The translations under genes were made by a program, and so were the position numbers. The notes under the pieces were generated by a model, which was not told where the DNA came from, made no database searches, and saw only the letters and a list, made by a program, of their open reading frames with translations. Shown here piece after piece: positions 9,294 through 17,850 of a stretch of 64,000 nucleotides of DNA. Origin of the DNA: CAYLQA01 sp964385695. GTDB lineage: Bacteria; Desulfobacterota; Desulfobulbia; Desulfobulbales; Desulfurivibrionaceae. Where the stretch lies: the NCBI GenBank assembly GCA_964385695.1, contig CAYLQA010000004.1, forward strand, positions 62,001-126,000. Direction: 5' to 3'. Each line of letters begins with the position of its first letter. The first letter of the stretch is position 1.

Positions 9294-9419
9294 TTAATCT
9301 GATTTTCAGCCCTTTCATTTGTGGCAGATTGCGCCGGGATTTTCCTTTGCAGCCTTGCTCACCTTTGTCCAAAAGGCGGCTTCCTTGTCCAGGACCTTTT
9401 TCGTAAGGGTCTTTTTCAT
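9294..9419 (-). CDS. Candidate radical-SAM target peptide with two in-frame UGA codons
   Basis: ATG at 9419 follows GAGGGGAG at good spacing. The frame encodes 34 residues ending ENPGAICHK, then TGA (9317-9315). Continuing in frame gives Lys-Gly, a second TGA (9308-9306), Lys-Ser-Asp and TAA (9296-9294). If both UGAs are selenocysteine, the product is 41 residues with C32-x-x-U35-x-x-U38, a spacing that also fits a CxxCxxC motif. The N-terminal part (lysine-rich, with a DKEAAFW segment) looks like a leader without a secretion signal. A SECIS-like hairpin follows the second UGA, then a terminator, then a radical SAM/SPASM gene. The plain alternative is a 34-residue peptide that stops at the first TGA. 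It is not the SbtA selenobiotic type as I remember that family. Confidence 0.6.
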
Positions 9420-9651
9420 GCTTTCTCCCCTCGACAGATTTCGCCCGCGGCGACATGCCGCTTGCCTTACTTACAGGATCAGAAACCCTAACACATCCTG
9501 TCAAGATAAAATAAAAATATTACGCCAGCTCAACAGGTTCCACACCGCAGACTTACTCCTTTTTTATTCAAGCCGATAATTTCGCTCCGATTTCCCTGCC
9601 CTTGCACCTATACTGAAAATAAAAACACAACCGCCCTCAGGAGAAGAGCAG

Positions 9652-10746
9652 ATGACAACACGCAATCTGTTTCAGCCATTCACCTTAGGTAATTTGCACC
9701 TGAAAAACAGAATCGCCATGTCACCCATGACCCGGGGGCGGGCAGGCATAGAGCGCGTGGCCAACGACTTGATGGCCGAGTACTACTTTCAACGCTCCGG
9801 GGCCGGATTGATCATTACTGAGGCCACCGTGATCTCAAAGCAGGGCATCGGTTGGATCGATTCACCCGGCATTTACAATCATGCCATGGTCGAGGGCTGG
9901 CGCAAAGTAACAGAGAGAATCAAACCCACCAACACCCCCATCTTCCTCCAACTCTGGCATTGCGGCCGCGCCTCGCACAGTGATTTCTTTGATGGCGAGC
10001 TTCCTGTTTCCGCCTCAGCAGTGCGTCTCAACGGGGATCAGATCCATACCCCCCTTGGCAAAAAGCCCTATGAAACACCGAGGCCCCTTTCCATTGACGA
10101 AATCAAATCAACGGTGGAGGATTACAGAAAGGCTGCGCAGAATGCCAAAGACGCGGGATTTTCCGGCGTAGAAGTACACGGGGCAAACGGATACCTGATC
10201 AACCAATTTCTCGATGCAAGCACAAACCTGCGCGACGACCAATACGGCGGCAGCATTGCCAACAGGTTCCGTTTTTTCAAAGAGGTGATGGAGGCGGTAC
10301 TCACGGTATGGGAGTCGGACCAGGTGGGAGCCCATATCTCTCCGAACGGGGTCTTTAACGATATGGGTTGCGAAGACTTTCGTGAAATTTATCTCTGTGC
10401 AGCGGAAGAACTCAATAAACTAGAGCTCGGTTATCTGCATATAGTGGATGGCCTGGCATTCGGATTCCACGAACAGGGAGAGCCCATGACCCTTGCGGAA
10501 TTCCGCCCCATATTCAAAAACGTCATCATCGGCAATTGCGGATACACCTGCAAGGATGCAGAACAACGACTCGCCCAAGGCCATGCAGACCTGATCGCTT
10601 TTGGCCGCCCTTTTATCACCAACCCCGACCTGCCGGAACGATTCAAAAATGATTGGCCGCTGAACCCGGCAGAGGATATGTCGCTTTGGTACACGCCGGG
10701 CTCAGCAGGTTATACAGATTATGCCCCCTTTAGCACATCTGAATAA
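9652..10746 (+). CDS. Old Yellow Enzyme family alkene reductase (NemA-like)
   Basis: A 364-residue FMN-dependent TIM-barrel oxidoreductase. Family hallmarks are the N-terminal LFQPFTLGNLHLKNRI, the core VEVHGANGYLINQF carrying the substrate-binding His/Asn pair, and the FMN phosphate-binding region near IAFGRPFI. Such enzymes reduce activated C=C bonds or nitro groups with NAD(P)H. The length is normal. AGGAGAAG precedes the ATG. The gene is followed after 32 nt by a transporter gene on the same strand, but no pathway link is evident. It is not of the larger Fe-S 2,4-dienoyl-CoA reductase type. Confidence 0.9.
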   Translation: MTTRNLFQPFTLGNLHLKNRIAMSPMTRGRAGIERVANDLMAEYYFQRSGAGLIITEATVISKQGIGWIDSPGIYNHAMVEGWRKVTERIKPTNTPIFLQLWHCGRASHSDFFDGELPVSASAVRLNGDQIHTPLGKKPYETPRPLSIDEIKSTVEDYRKAAQNAKDAGFSGVEVHGANGYLINQFLDASTNLRDDQYGGSIANRFRFFKEVMEAVLTVWESDQVGAHISPNGVFNDMGCEDFREIYLCAAEELNKLELGYLHIVDGLAFGFHEQGEPMTLAEFRPIFKNVIIGNCGYTCKDAEQRLAQGHADLIAFGRPFITNPDLPERFKNDWPLNPAEDMSLWYTPGSAGYTDYAPFSTSE

Positions 10747-10778
10747 AGGCCCTTAAACCACAACCGATTCAAAGCAAC

Positions 10779-13010
10779 GTGGACACGCATAAACAAAATC
10801 AATTCGGCACATTCGGCGGTGTCTTTACTCCGGCCATCCTCACCATCCTCGGCGTGATCATGTTCATGCGCGCCAACTTTGTTTTGGGCCAGGCCGGGAT
10901 CATCCACGCCATCCTCATCCTTGCCCTGGCCAAGTGCATCACCCTGAGCACCTCTTTTTCCATCTCCGCAGTGAGCACCAATATGCGGATGCGCGGCGGC
11001 GGCTCCTACTTTCTCATCTCCCGTGTGCTGGGGGCGGAGTTCGGCGGGGCCATCGGCATTGTCCTTTTCTTTGCCCTGTCCCTGTCCGTACCCTTTTACA
11101 TCCTCGGGTTCAGTGAGGCCCTGGTCCTTATTTATCCTGGGCTTGCCCCCCATTTTCTCGGCATCACCCTTGCTTCGGCCATCATTCTCTTTGGCATTGC
11201 CTATTACGGTGCAGGCCTGGCTATCAAAGCACAATATTTGATTATGATCCTCCTTGGCATGGCCATTATCGCCTTTCTGGTTGGAGCAATGAGCCTCTTC
11301 AGTTGGGACCGTTTTTTAGAAAACCTCAGCCCGGCAGACCCGGCAATCTCGACCATGCCGATTCTAGGATTCTGGGCCCTGTTTGCCCTTTACTTCCCAG
11401 CCGTGACCGGCATTGACGCCGGGGTCAACATGTCCGGCGATCTCAAAGATCCGGCACGCTCCATTCCCAGGGGCACTTTTGCTGCTGTGCTTGTCGGCTT
11501 TATCGTCTACCTGCTGCAACTTGTTATCAACGCTGGCGCCTTCAGCCGGGGCGATCTTATCGCGGCACCCTTTGAGACCTTGCGCAGCAATGCCCTGTTC
11601 GACCTGGGCATCCTGGTGGCCCTGGGGGTTGTGGCTGCCACCCTTTCCAGCGCTCTGAGCAGCTATCTCGGGGCTGCCCGTGTGCTGCAAGCGGTTTCAC
11701 GGGACCGTTTGCTCTACTTTTTAAAGCCCTTTAGCCTGGGTACAAGAGAGGGGGACGAACCCCGGCGCGCCCTTGCCTTGAGCCTGGTCATCACCACCCT
11801 CCTCCTGCTCTGGGCAGGCAATGCCAGTGGCGGGGCGGCCCTGAATGCGGTGGCCGCCATCATCACCATGTTCTTTCTTTACACCTACGGCATGATCAAC
11901 CTGGCCGCCTTTATCGAGGATTTTTCCGACAATCCTTCTTTTCGGCCAACGTTTCGCTACTTCCACTGGAGTATTGCCCTCATGGGCGGGCTGGGCGCGG
12001 TGGGAGTCTCCTTTCTGATCCACTGGCAAGCCTCGCTCGGCGCGGCCATCATCATCTGCCTCTTTCTCTGGCATCTGCGCTCCCGGCATCTCAAGGCCGC
12101 CTTCGGCGATGCCAGACGCGGTTTTTTATACAACCGGGTGCGGGAAAACCTCTTCCGCCTCAACCGGCTGCCCGATGATCCAAAAAACTGGCGCCCGGCC
12201 GCGCTGGTCTTTTCCGGCACCCCCTCGGAGCGCGAGGATTTGATCATCTTTGCCTCCTGGTTTGAGGCCAAACGGGGGTTGGTGTATCTTGCTAATGTGC
12301 TCACCGGCCATGTACAGGAGCTTTTGCCCCACCGCAAGATTGCCCTGCAACAGATCAAAAAATTCTGCCTTGAAAAACATTTTGAGGCCTTTCCCATTGT
12401 GGTCATGGCTCCGAACATGGAGCTGGGCATCTCCCTGTTGCTGCAATCCACAGCCACCGGCCCGATCCGCCCCAACCTGGCGATCTTCGGCTGGTCGCAT
12501 AAACGGGACAGGGTGGTCTCCTACGTCAAAGAATTAAAAACCGCAGCCTCTTTGGACATGAGCCTGGTCCTGCTGGAATCGAAGCAACACCCCCACGAGA
12601 TCATCCCCGGTAAAAAACGGATCGATGTCTGGTGGCGCGGCCGGAAAAACGGCGCCCTGATGCTGCTTTTAGCCTATCTGTTACGGGAAAACTGGGAGTG
12701 GCAGGATGCCGAGATACGGGTGCTGCGGGTGGTGGAACATAAAGAGGGCCTCAAACCCGCCATGCTGGCCCTGCAGGAACTCATCGACCAAGGCCGGGTA
12801 GAGGCCACGGCCCATACCATACTCGAAACCGAACCTTTCGTAGAAACCCTGGCCAAACACTCAGCCGATGCCGGCTGCACCATCCTCGGCCTTGAGATGC
12901 CGGACGAGGGAAGCGAAGGGGAATGGCACAACCTCTATGCCGAGTTCTTTGCCACCATCCCTACAGTGGTTTTGGTCAGCAGCCGTGGAGGTGAAGATTT
13001 GCTGGCATGA
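10779..13010 (+). CDS. APC-superfamily transporter, cation-chloride cotransporter-like
   Basis: This 743-residue protein has about 12 transmembrane helices in residues 15-435, then a soluble C-terminal half of about 300 residues. The opening FGTFGGVFTPAILTILGVIMF is typical of bacterial homologues of the Na-K-Cl (SLC12) family. The substrate could be ions or amino acids. The start is GTG at 10779; no convincing ribosome site precedes it, so the start is less certain. The C-terminal region resembles the cytosolic domain of these carriers and may be regulatory. Confidence 0.82.
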   Translation: MDTHKQNQFGTFGGVFTPAILTILGVIMFMRANFVLGQAGIIHAILILALAKCITLSTSFSISAVSTNMRMRGGGSYFLISRVLGAEFGGAIGIVLFFALSLSVPFYILGFSEALVLIYPGLAPHFLGITLASAIILFGIAYYGAGLAIKAQYLIMILLGMAIIAFLVGAMSLFSWDRFLENLSPADPAISTMPILGFWALFALYFPAVTGIDAGVNMSGDLKDPARSIPRGTFAAVLVGFIVYLLQLVINAGAFSRGDLIAAPFETLRSNALFDLGILVALGVVAATLSSALSSYLGAARVLQAVSRDRLLYFLKPFSLGTREGDEPRRALALSLVITTLLLLWAGNASGGAALNAVAAIITMFFLYTYGMINLAAFIEDFSDNPSFRPTFRYFHWSIALMGGLGAVGVSFLIHWQASLGAAIIICLFLWHLRSRHLKAAFGDARRGFLYNRVRENLFRLNRLPDDPKNWRPAALVFSGTPSEREDLIIFASWFEAKRGLVYLANVLTGHVQELLPHRKIALQQIKKFCLEKHFEAFPIVVMAPNMELGISLLLQSTATGPIRPNLAIFGWSHKRDRVVSYVKELKTAASLDMSLVLLESKQHPHEIIPGKKRIDVWWRGRKNGALMLLLAYLLRENWEWQDAEIRVLRVVEHKEGLKPAMLALQELIDQGRVEATAHTILETEPFVETLAKHSADAGCTILGLEMPDEGSEGEWHNLYAEFFATIPTVVLVSSRGGEDLLA

Positions 13011-13053
13011 AAAACAAGTCGGCCTAGCTTGCTGGTTCCCTATTTTTCCCGTG

Positions 13054-13489
13054 ATGCGTTACAGACTTGTATTTGTTCGAGAAGCGACGTTAAAAAATAA
13101 GTATGCAAATCGTTCTAAAGTTTCAGGGGCTAAAATTCGGCAAATAGTGAAGCTGTTTGCACTCGATTTAGAAGACGCCTCTCAGATTGCTATAATTTCC
13201 GGGTTAAACCGGAACACTATCATCAATCGATATCTTGCCGAAATTCAAACTCGGATTTCAGAGTATTGTGAACTTCAATCTCCTTTTTCCGGAGAGGTAG
13301 AAGGAGATGAAAGTTTCTTCGGTGCACGTCGCCGTTAAAGGCAAACGCGGCCGAAGCACTTTCGGCAAAACCATTGTTTTCGGCATCTTTAAGCGAAACG
13401 AAAAAATCTATACAGAGATTGTTTCCGATGGCTGGCGTGGCTATAATGGCCTAGTTGACCTCGGTTACAAAAAGCATTTTAGGGTTTAA
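13054..13489 (+). pseudogene. Broken IS1595-family transposase
   Basis: The frame from ATG 13054 gives a recognisable IS1595/ISXO2-like N-terminus (MRYRLVFVREAT...) up to GEVEGDESFFGARR, then stops. The sequence continues in another frame (KGKRGRSTFGKTIVFGIFKR...). It then jumps from EIVSD directly to GWRGYNGLVDLGYKKHFRV, so roughly 25-30 residues of the catalytic core are deleted. The end is also truncated. It marks the left edge of an insertion-prone, AT-richer stretch. No clear terminal repeats were seen. Confidence 0.85.
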
Positions 13490-13629
13490 CAACAGGGCGC
13501 AGGGTCTGTATTTAACAGATACTTAAAATCCTAAGAAAAAATCCCCTGTTCCCGTCATGACCCAAAAACTACTGTCAATCTATTGAAGGTATAAATCCGA
13601 TTATATCGGATATTCTAAAAGGAGAAACT

Positions 13630-14076
13630 ATGCCAACAACTTATAGAATTGATAAGAAAATAAAAAATGTTTTTGTCTTTTCAAAAGGGGACACACAACT
13701 TAGTGAATTTATTGATCTTGAAATGAAAATCATTGAAGATCCTAAGTTTGAAAAAGGATATAATTCATATATTGATTTATCTAAAGCCCAACCCAGCCCA
13801 AATGAAAGTTTTGAAAAAATCAAAAAACTTGCTGACTTCATCGAACAAATTAAACACCAAAGAGGAAAATGCAAATGGTCAGTGTATGCACCGACTGAAG
13901 ATGCTTATAATTTTTCAGTCATTTTCGCACGACTGATAAAACATTTAGAAATCGAAGTTAAAATTTTCAAGAATGAACATGAGGCAATAAAATGGCTTGG
14001 AATATTAACATCATTAAACTCACAGCCAGCTAATCAAAGGGACAACCTGGTTGCAAAACGCCCAAATGAAAACTGA
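13630..14076 (+). CDS. Small STAS/SpoIIAA-like protein of unknown role
   Basis: A 148-residue soluble protein with a good ribosome site (AAGGAGAAACT). It has no signal peptide or membrane segment. An alternating strand/helix layout ending in VKIFKNEHEAIKWLG resembles the SpoIIAA-like/STAS fold and parallels the proteins at 19565 and 40676. Its base composition is clearly more AT-rich than the surrounding genes and it lies among insertion remnants, suggesting transfer. The fold assignment is by pattern only. Confidence 0.6.
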   Translation: MPTTYRIDKKIKNVFVFSKGDTQLSEFIDLEMKIIEDPKFEKGYNSYIDLSKAQPSPNESFEKIKKLADFIEQIKHQRGKCKWSVYAPTEDAYNFSVIFARLIKHLEIEVKIFKNEHEAIKWLGILTSLNSQPANQRDNLVAKRPNEN

Positions 14077-14100
14077 TCACGAAAAAAGGAACTATCTGCA

Positions 14101-14685
14101 ATGAAAATTATCGGTGTATCGGCAAGTGCGAGAAAGAAAAAGTCCACTCATTTTCTTCTGGAACAATGCCTGAATGAGGCCAAACAAACGGCTGATATAG
14201 AGGTTGAGCTGATTGATCTCGCCCCCTTGAATTTTGATGGCTGCATTGCCTGTGACACATGCAAAAAGGGGGTTACCTGCAGCCAGATGGATGATTTCCA
14301 ACCAATCATTGAAAAGCTTGCCGACCCAGAAGTTGTGGGGATTATCTTGGCCAGCCCTGTTTACATGGGCTGTATGACGAGCCAGGCCAAGGCGTTTCTC
14401 GACCGAACTGTTCTCTTCAGACGTAATGGCTTCATGTTTAAAAATAAACTCGGCGGCGCCATAACCGTTGGCGGCTCACGCAACGGCGGCCAGGAGCTGA
14501 CCATTCAGGCAATTCATGCGGGTATGATGATCCACGATATGATCATTGTCGGTGACGGCGACCATTTTGGCGGTGCTGCCTGGGGCAACCATCCTGACGG
14601 CTATGAGGCCGACACAACAGGTGTTACCACTGCCAAGAATCTCGGCAAACGCATGGCCGAAGTTGCACAGATGATGCATGGCTAG
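14101..14685 (+). CDS. Iron-sulfur flavoprotein / NADPH-dependent FMN reductase family
   Basis: A 194-residue flavodoxin-fold protein. The N-terminal phosphate loop region is MKIIGVSASARKKKST. The block CIACDTCKKGVTC (about residues 42-54) gives the compact cysteine motif of archaeal-type iron-sulfur flavoproteins (Isf) that bind 4Fe-4S. ASPVYMGCMTSQAKAFLDR and GGSRNGGQE are also typical. It likely shuttles electrons between ferredoxin and an unknown acceptor. It starts 24 nt after the previous stop and may be co-transcribed. Confidence 0.82.
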   Translation: MKIIGVSASARKKKSTHFLLEQCLNEAKQTADIEVELIDLAPLNFDGCIACDTCKKGVTCSQMDDFQPIIEKLADPEVVGIILASPVYMGCMTSQAKAFLDRTVLFRRNGFMFKNKLGGAITVGGSRNGGQELTIQAIHAGMMIHDMIIVGDGDHFGGAAWGNHPDGYEADTTGVTTAKNLGKRMAEVAQMMHG

Positions 14686-14712
14686 CTCTCACAGGTCTAT
14701 GGCATCAAAATA

Positions 14713-15171
14713 ATGGAGCTGCTCAAACAACAAATCCATTTCATTTACACCATCTTAATTTGTCTTGTTATCTTTGCTGGGCCTGCCTGGGCCCAGCAAG
14801 CTGACTCCCCACTGGCCAGCGAAATAGATCCGACAATTTCCCATATTGCAAAGGGTGGAGTCTGGCAACAGGCTGACAAATTCGGCACTGTTCGAGTTGT
14901 TGTCAGCACGCAGGACTGGGAGCATACAAGAAGCTTTGTCTATCTCCAGTGGCTGGAACACGATGAGGCTAGAAAAGAAACAACCGTGTACAAAACCATT
15001 CCGATCCCGGAATTGAACGAATCAAACTGGCATAACGTGAGCAGGATCGCCAGAAGCCGAAACACAATCTCGGTTTACTACACAATCAGAGGCCAGGAAG
15101 GTGCGCGCCGGGCAATCATAACACCAGGCCTGCCTGGCAAATACAAAATCAACCTGAAAGCCAACGAGTAA
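14713..15171 (+). CDS. Secreted hypothetical protein
   Basis: A 152-residue protein with a signal peptide (about residues 8-28, cleavage after AWA). The mature part is rich in beta strands (GTVRVVVSTQDWEHTRSFVYL, NTISVYYTIRG) and has no cysteines. No family is recognised. It lies 27 nt after the flavoprotein gene and is followed by a strong terminator, so it closes that transcript. Confidence 0.6.
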   Translation: MELLKQQIHFIYTILICLVIFAGPAWAQQADSPLASEIDPTISHIAKGGVWQQADKFGTVRVVVSTQDWEHTRSFVYLQWLEHDEARKETTVYKTIPIPELNESNWHNVSRIARSRNTISVYYTIRGQEGARRAIITPGLPGKYKINLKANE

Positions 15172-15189
15172 CTTTCCCACCCAAAAACA

Positions 15190-15232
15190 AAAGCCTATTC
15201 CCATGGAAGCTACAACCAGGGGAATGGGCTTT
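15190..15232 (+). terminator. Intrinsic terminator-like hairpin
   Basis: AAAGCCTATTCCC at 15190-15202 pairs with GGGAATGGGCTTT at 15220-15232 (13 bp, one G-T pair), with a 17-nt loop. A T-rich stretch follows (GTATTCTATTTT). It sits just after the secreted-protein gene. Confidence 0.7.
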
Positions 15233-15248
15233 GTATTCTATTTTGGGA

Positions 15249-15552
15249 GTAAGGCTGTGCAGTAATGCTAGCAAGGATTTTCGGAGGCTGTTAAGGGAAA
15301 AAGGATTTATTCAGAGTATGAACCGTAAGGGCAACTGCTGGGATAATGCCGTTGCCGAATCATTCTTCCACACACTGAAGACCCAGCTCATTTATCATAG
15401 ACGATTTAAGGATACACAAGCAAGAGGCGGAGCAGGCTCTGTTCAACTATATTGAGGCCTACTATAATCGAAGAAGGCGATATTCATCGAATGAGTACCA
15501 ATTCCCTGCCATGTTTGAAAAAGAATGGCTGAAAAAAAGAAGAGTGGCTTAA
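15249..15552 (+). pseudogene. IS3-family transposase OrfB remnant (C-terminal part)
   Basis: The frame encodes the typical IS3 integrase end MNRKGNCWDNAVAESFFHTL then KTQLIYHRRFK, shifts frame near 15425, and continues EAEQALFNYIEAYYNRRRR to a stop at 15550. The DDE glutamate (AESFF) is present but the upstream two thirds of OrfB and all of OrfA are missing. The region 15553-15844 shows nothing recognisable. Confidence 0.85.
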
Positions 15553-15844
15553 CTACGTGTTCACCAAATTGGGGAAGGATCAATAGTAAAAACGTATGCC
15601 ATGTACGCTTTTTATCGCCGTGAAGAGAAAACCGCATAGTGCTTACAAAATACCCGGATGAAAAAATTGACCTCGTTTGAAAAGCTACGAGATAGTAAAT
15701 TAAGAGAATCAATATGTCAAAGACATAGCGTAATACTAAAAATGGACCGATTATCTCCCTATAAGTTCCTTTTAAAATTTTCCCCGTAAAAAACAGGGCA
15801 TAACAGGGGGCCTAGACACAGAGCAAGCGACATAAAGTACTACG

Positions 15845-17201
15845 TGTTGAGTGCCAGGACATCGTTTACAAAAAAATGTGCCACAACATCGTGGACAGAA
15901 AAAGTTCTTTGACAATCGAATAGCTACCATTTTTTTACCGTGAATACCTATTACCCCAGGAGGTGTTCATGGAAAAAGAGATCGAACAGTATCGTATTCT
16001 TGCAGTAGAGCGGTTTAAGAATGGCGAGAGCCCAGAGGCAATTTGCGCATCACTCGGCAAGTCTAGGGCCTGGTTGTACAAGTGGATCAAGCGATATAGC
16101 GAATGTGATGCCTCATGGTGTGAGGATCATTCTCGTCGCCCCTGTGAGACGCCAAATCGTACACCATCAGAGATTGAGGAGATCGTCAAGATGGTGCGCC
16201 TCAGCCTCTATAATCAAGACTTGTTCTGTGGCGCCCAGGCTATCCTGTGGGAGTTGGAGGATCTTGGCGTCAAGCCTTTGCCTTCGGTCAGGACTATCAA
16301 CCGAATTCTTAGCAAAAACGGACTGACACATCGGCGCACCGGCAAATATGAGGCCAAGGGGACAGCATACCCCGTTCTGCCGTCAATTTTGCCGAACCAG
16401 ACCCATCAGGCCGACCTTGTTGGCCCATGTTATCTGAAAGGGCCTGTTCGCTTTTACAGCCTGAATATGATCGATACGGCAACGCTCCGGTGTGGGGTGC
16501 ACCCTGCCCTTACCAAGTCAGGTCAAATGGTCATCGACGGATTTTGGGGCGCATGGAAGCGGCTGGGAATACCGGAGCGTATCCAGGTTGATAATGCCAT
16601 GTCTTTCTTTGGAAGCCCGACGCATCCTCGCGGTATGGGGCCGCTTATCCGGCTCTGCCTCCACAATGGTGTTGAGCCTTGGTTTATCCCAATGGCAGAA
16701 CCCTGGAGAAACGGAATGATCGAGAAGTTCAACGATCGCTACCAGAAAATGTTTCTCGGCAAGGTAGTCATGGCTTCCGAAGAGGAGTTGTGGATAGGCT
16801 CGCAAGCATTCGAGCTGCGCCACAACAGCAAATACCGCTATAGTAAGCTCAAGGGGAACACGCCGATCAAGGCCCTTGCCGACTCAAAAGCCCGACTCCA
16901 ATTTCCCCCAGAAGGGAAATATCCCAAGCATCGGCTGGAGAAACCGGAGGTTGGCAGATATCACATTGTGAGGCTCATTCGCAGCGACCTGAGATTGAAC
17001 ATTTTCGGCGAGTCTTTCCCTGTTCCGCCAGAGACCATGCTCGAATACGTGGTGGCTACTATCGATGTCAAAGAACAAAAAATACAACTCTTTCTGGGCA
17101 AAGCCCAGGTCGAGGAATTTGATTACAAGTTGCGCTGAAAACAAAGAGTGTCCACGATGTCATGGCACTTAAATGTGTCTACGATGTCGTAGCACTCAAC
17201 A
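15845..17201 (+). mobile_element. Complete IS481-like insertion sequence with 6-bp target duplication
   Basis: The ends are inverted: TGTTGAGTGC at 15845-15854 and GCACTCAACA at 17192-17201. Inside each end there are two successive copies of a box like GTGCC-N4-ACATCGT-N2-ACA (left copies start near 15851 and 15879; right copies are inverted). The direct repeat ACTACG flanks both sides (15839-15844 and 17202-17207), marking the target duplication. The element therefore looks intact and recently inserted, just before the alkyltransferase-like gene. Confidence 0.9.
15969..17138 (+). CDS. IS481-like DDE transposase
   Basis: The 389-residue protein has an N-terminal helix-turn-helix region (AICASLGKSRAWLYKWIKRY), a second HTH-like block, and an rve integrase core with the aspartates in HQADLVGP and QVDNAMSF and the glutamate in NGMIEKFN. 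It ends within the right terminal repeat region. AGGAGG precedes ATG 15969; a GTG two codons earlier is less likely. It is intact, unlike the two transposase remnants to its left. Confidence 0.9.
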   Translation: MEKEIEQYRILAVERFKNGESPEAICASLGKSRAWLYKWIKRYSECDASWCEDHSRRPCETPNRTPSEIEEIVKMVRLSLYNQDLFCGAQAILWELEDLGVKPLPSVRTINRILSKNGLTHRRTGKYEAKGTAYPVLPSILPNQTHQADLVGPCYLKGPVRFYSLNMIDTATLRCGVHPALTKSGQMVIDGFWGAWKRLGIPERIQVDNAMSFFGSPTHPRGMGPLIRLCLHNGVEPWFIPMAEPWRNGMIEKFNDRYQKMFLGKVVMASEEELWIGSQAFELRHNSKYRYSKLKGNTPIKALADSKARLQFPPEGKYPKHRLEKPEVGRYHIVRLIRSDLRLNIFGESFPVPPETMLEYVVATIDVKEQKIQLFLGKAQVEEFDYKLR

Positions 17202-17223
17202 ACTACGCAATAGAGGTGAAAAA

Positions 17224-17541
17224 ATGAAAACCTTTGCCGATAAAGCATACGATCTTTTAAGGAAGGTGCCCAAAGGACGTGTAACGACATATAAAGAAAT
17301 TGCCCATGCCTTGGGGAGCAAAGCATACCGGGGAGTAGGCCAAGCCATGCGCAACAACCCCTATGCGCCGGATGTTCCCTGACACCGCGTAGTTGCCGCA
17401 TCCGGTCGGATTGGTGGATTTCAAGGAGAGACAATGGGAACCGCGATACAGAAAAAAATAAAACTGCTCAAAGAAGAGGGAATCGAAATCCATGAAGGAA
17501 AGATAAAGAATTTTGAAGAGGTTCTTTTTCGCTTCTCGTAA
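17224..17541 (+). CDS. MGMT-type DNA methyltransferase domain with UGA at the active-site cysteine
   Basis: Reading through TGA at 17380-17382, the frame gives 105 residues matching the C-terminal domain of O6-alkylguanine-DNA alkyltransferases: GRVTTYKEIAHALGS, VGQAMRNNP, then VP-UGA-HRVV, ASGRIGGFQG and KIKLLKEEGI. The family motif is PCHRV, so UGA replaces exactly the alkyl-accepting cysteine. Selenocysteine is the natural reading. A hairpin ATCC-GGTC-GGAT lies with 21 nt between the UGA and its loop (17400-17411). GAGGTG precedes the ATG. The alternative is a nonsense mutation, but the downstream frame is fully conserved. An IS481-like element sits 22 nt upstream. Confidence 0.8.
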
Positions 17542-17558
17542 TGCCTGCGCTACTCAAA

Positions 17559-17813
17559 TTAGAACTTCTTCATCTTCTCCCCGATCATGGTGGCCTTTTC
17601 GCAGTGGGCGCCTTCTTTGGGTTGGCAGTCCAGGAGGATGGTCATAATCCTGTCCGCGGTTTTATAGCAACCGGCATCTTCCAGCCTGCCCAAGAGGTCG
17701 GACATTAATTTATTAAATTCCACACACTTAGCATAATCTGAAGCAGCGCGTTGATGTAAAAGGGCGGCCTTTTCCAAATCTTTCTTGATATCGTCGGGAA
17801 TATTTTCAACCAT
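17559..17813 (-). CDS. Small hypothetical protein
   Basis: An 84-residue, helical, charged protein (start MVENIPDDIKKDLEKAA) with four cysteines, one of them in DCQPKEGAHC. ATG at 17813 is chosen; AAGGAC lies about 10 nt before it, and the frame remains open to 17846. It is not a recognised family and has no membrane segment. It converges on the gene at 17224 and is divergent from the VOC gene. Confidence 0.5.
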   Translation of the reverse strand: MVENIPDDIKKDLEKAALLHQRAASDYAKCVEFNKLMSDLLGRLEDAGCYKTADRIMTILLDCQPKEGAHCEKATMIGEKMKKF

Positions 17814-17850
17814 AAGGGTAAGTCCTTTCAAACTAAAGAGGAGCATGGGG

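Noticed and set aside
17224..17382. A 52-residue truncated alkyltransferase pseudogene
   Set aside because: Everything after the UGA stays in frame and conserved to a natural end, and the UGA falls exactly on the catalytic cysteine.
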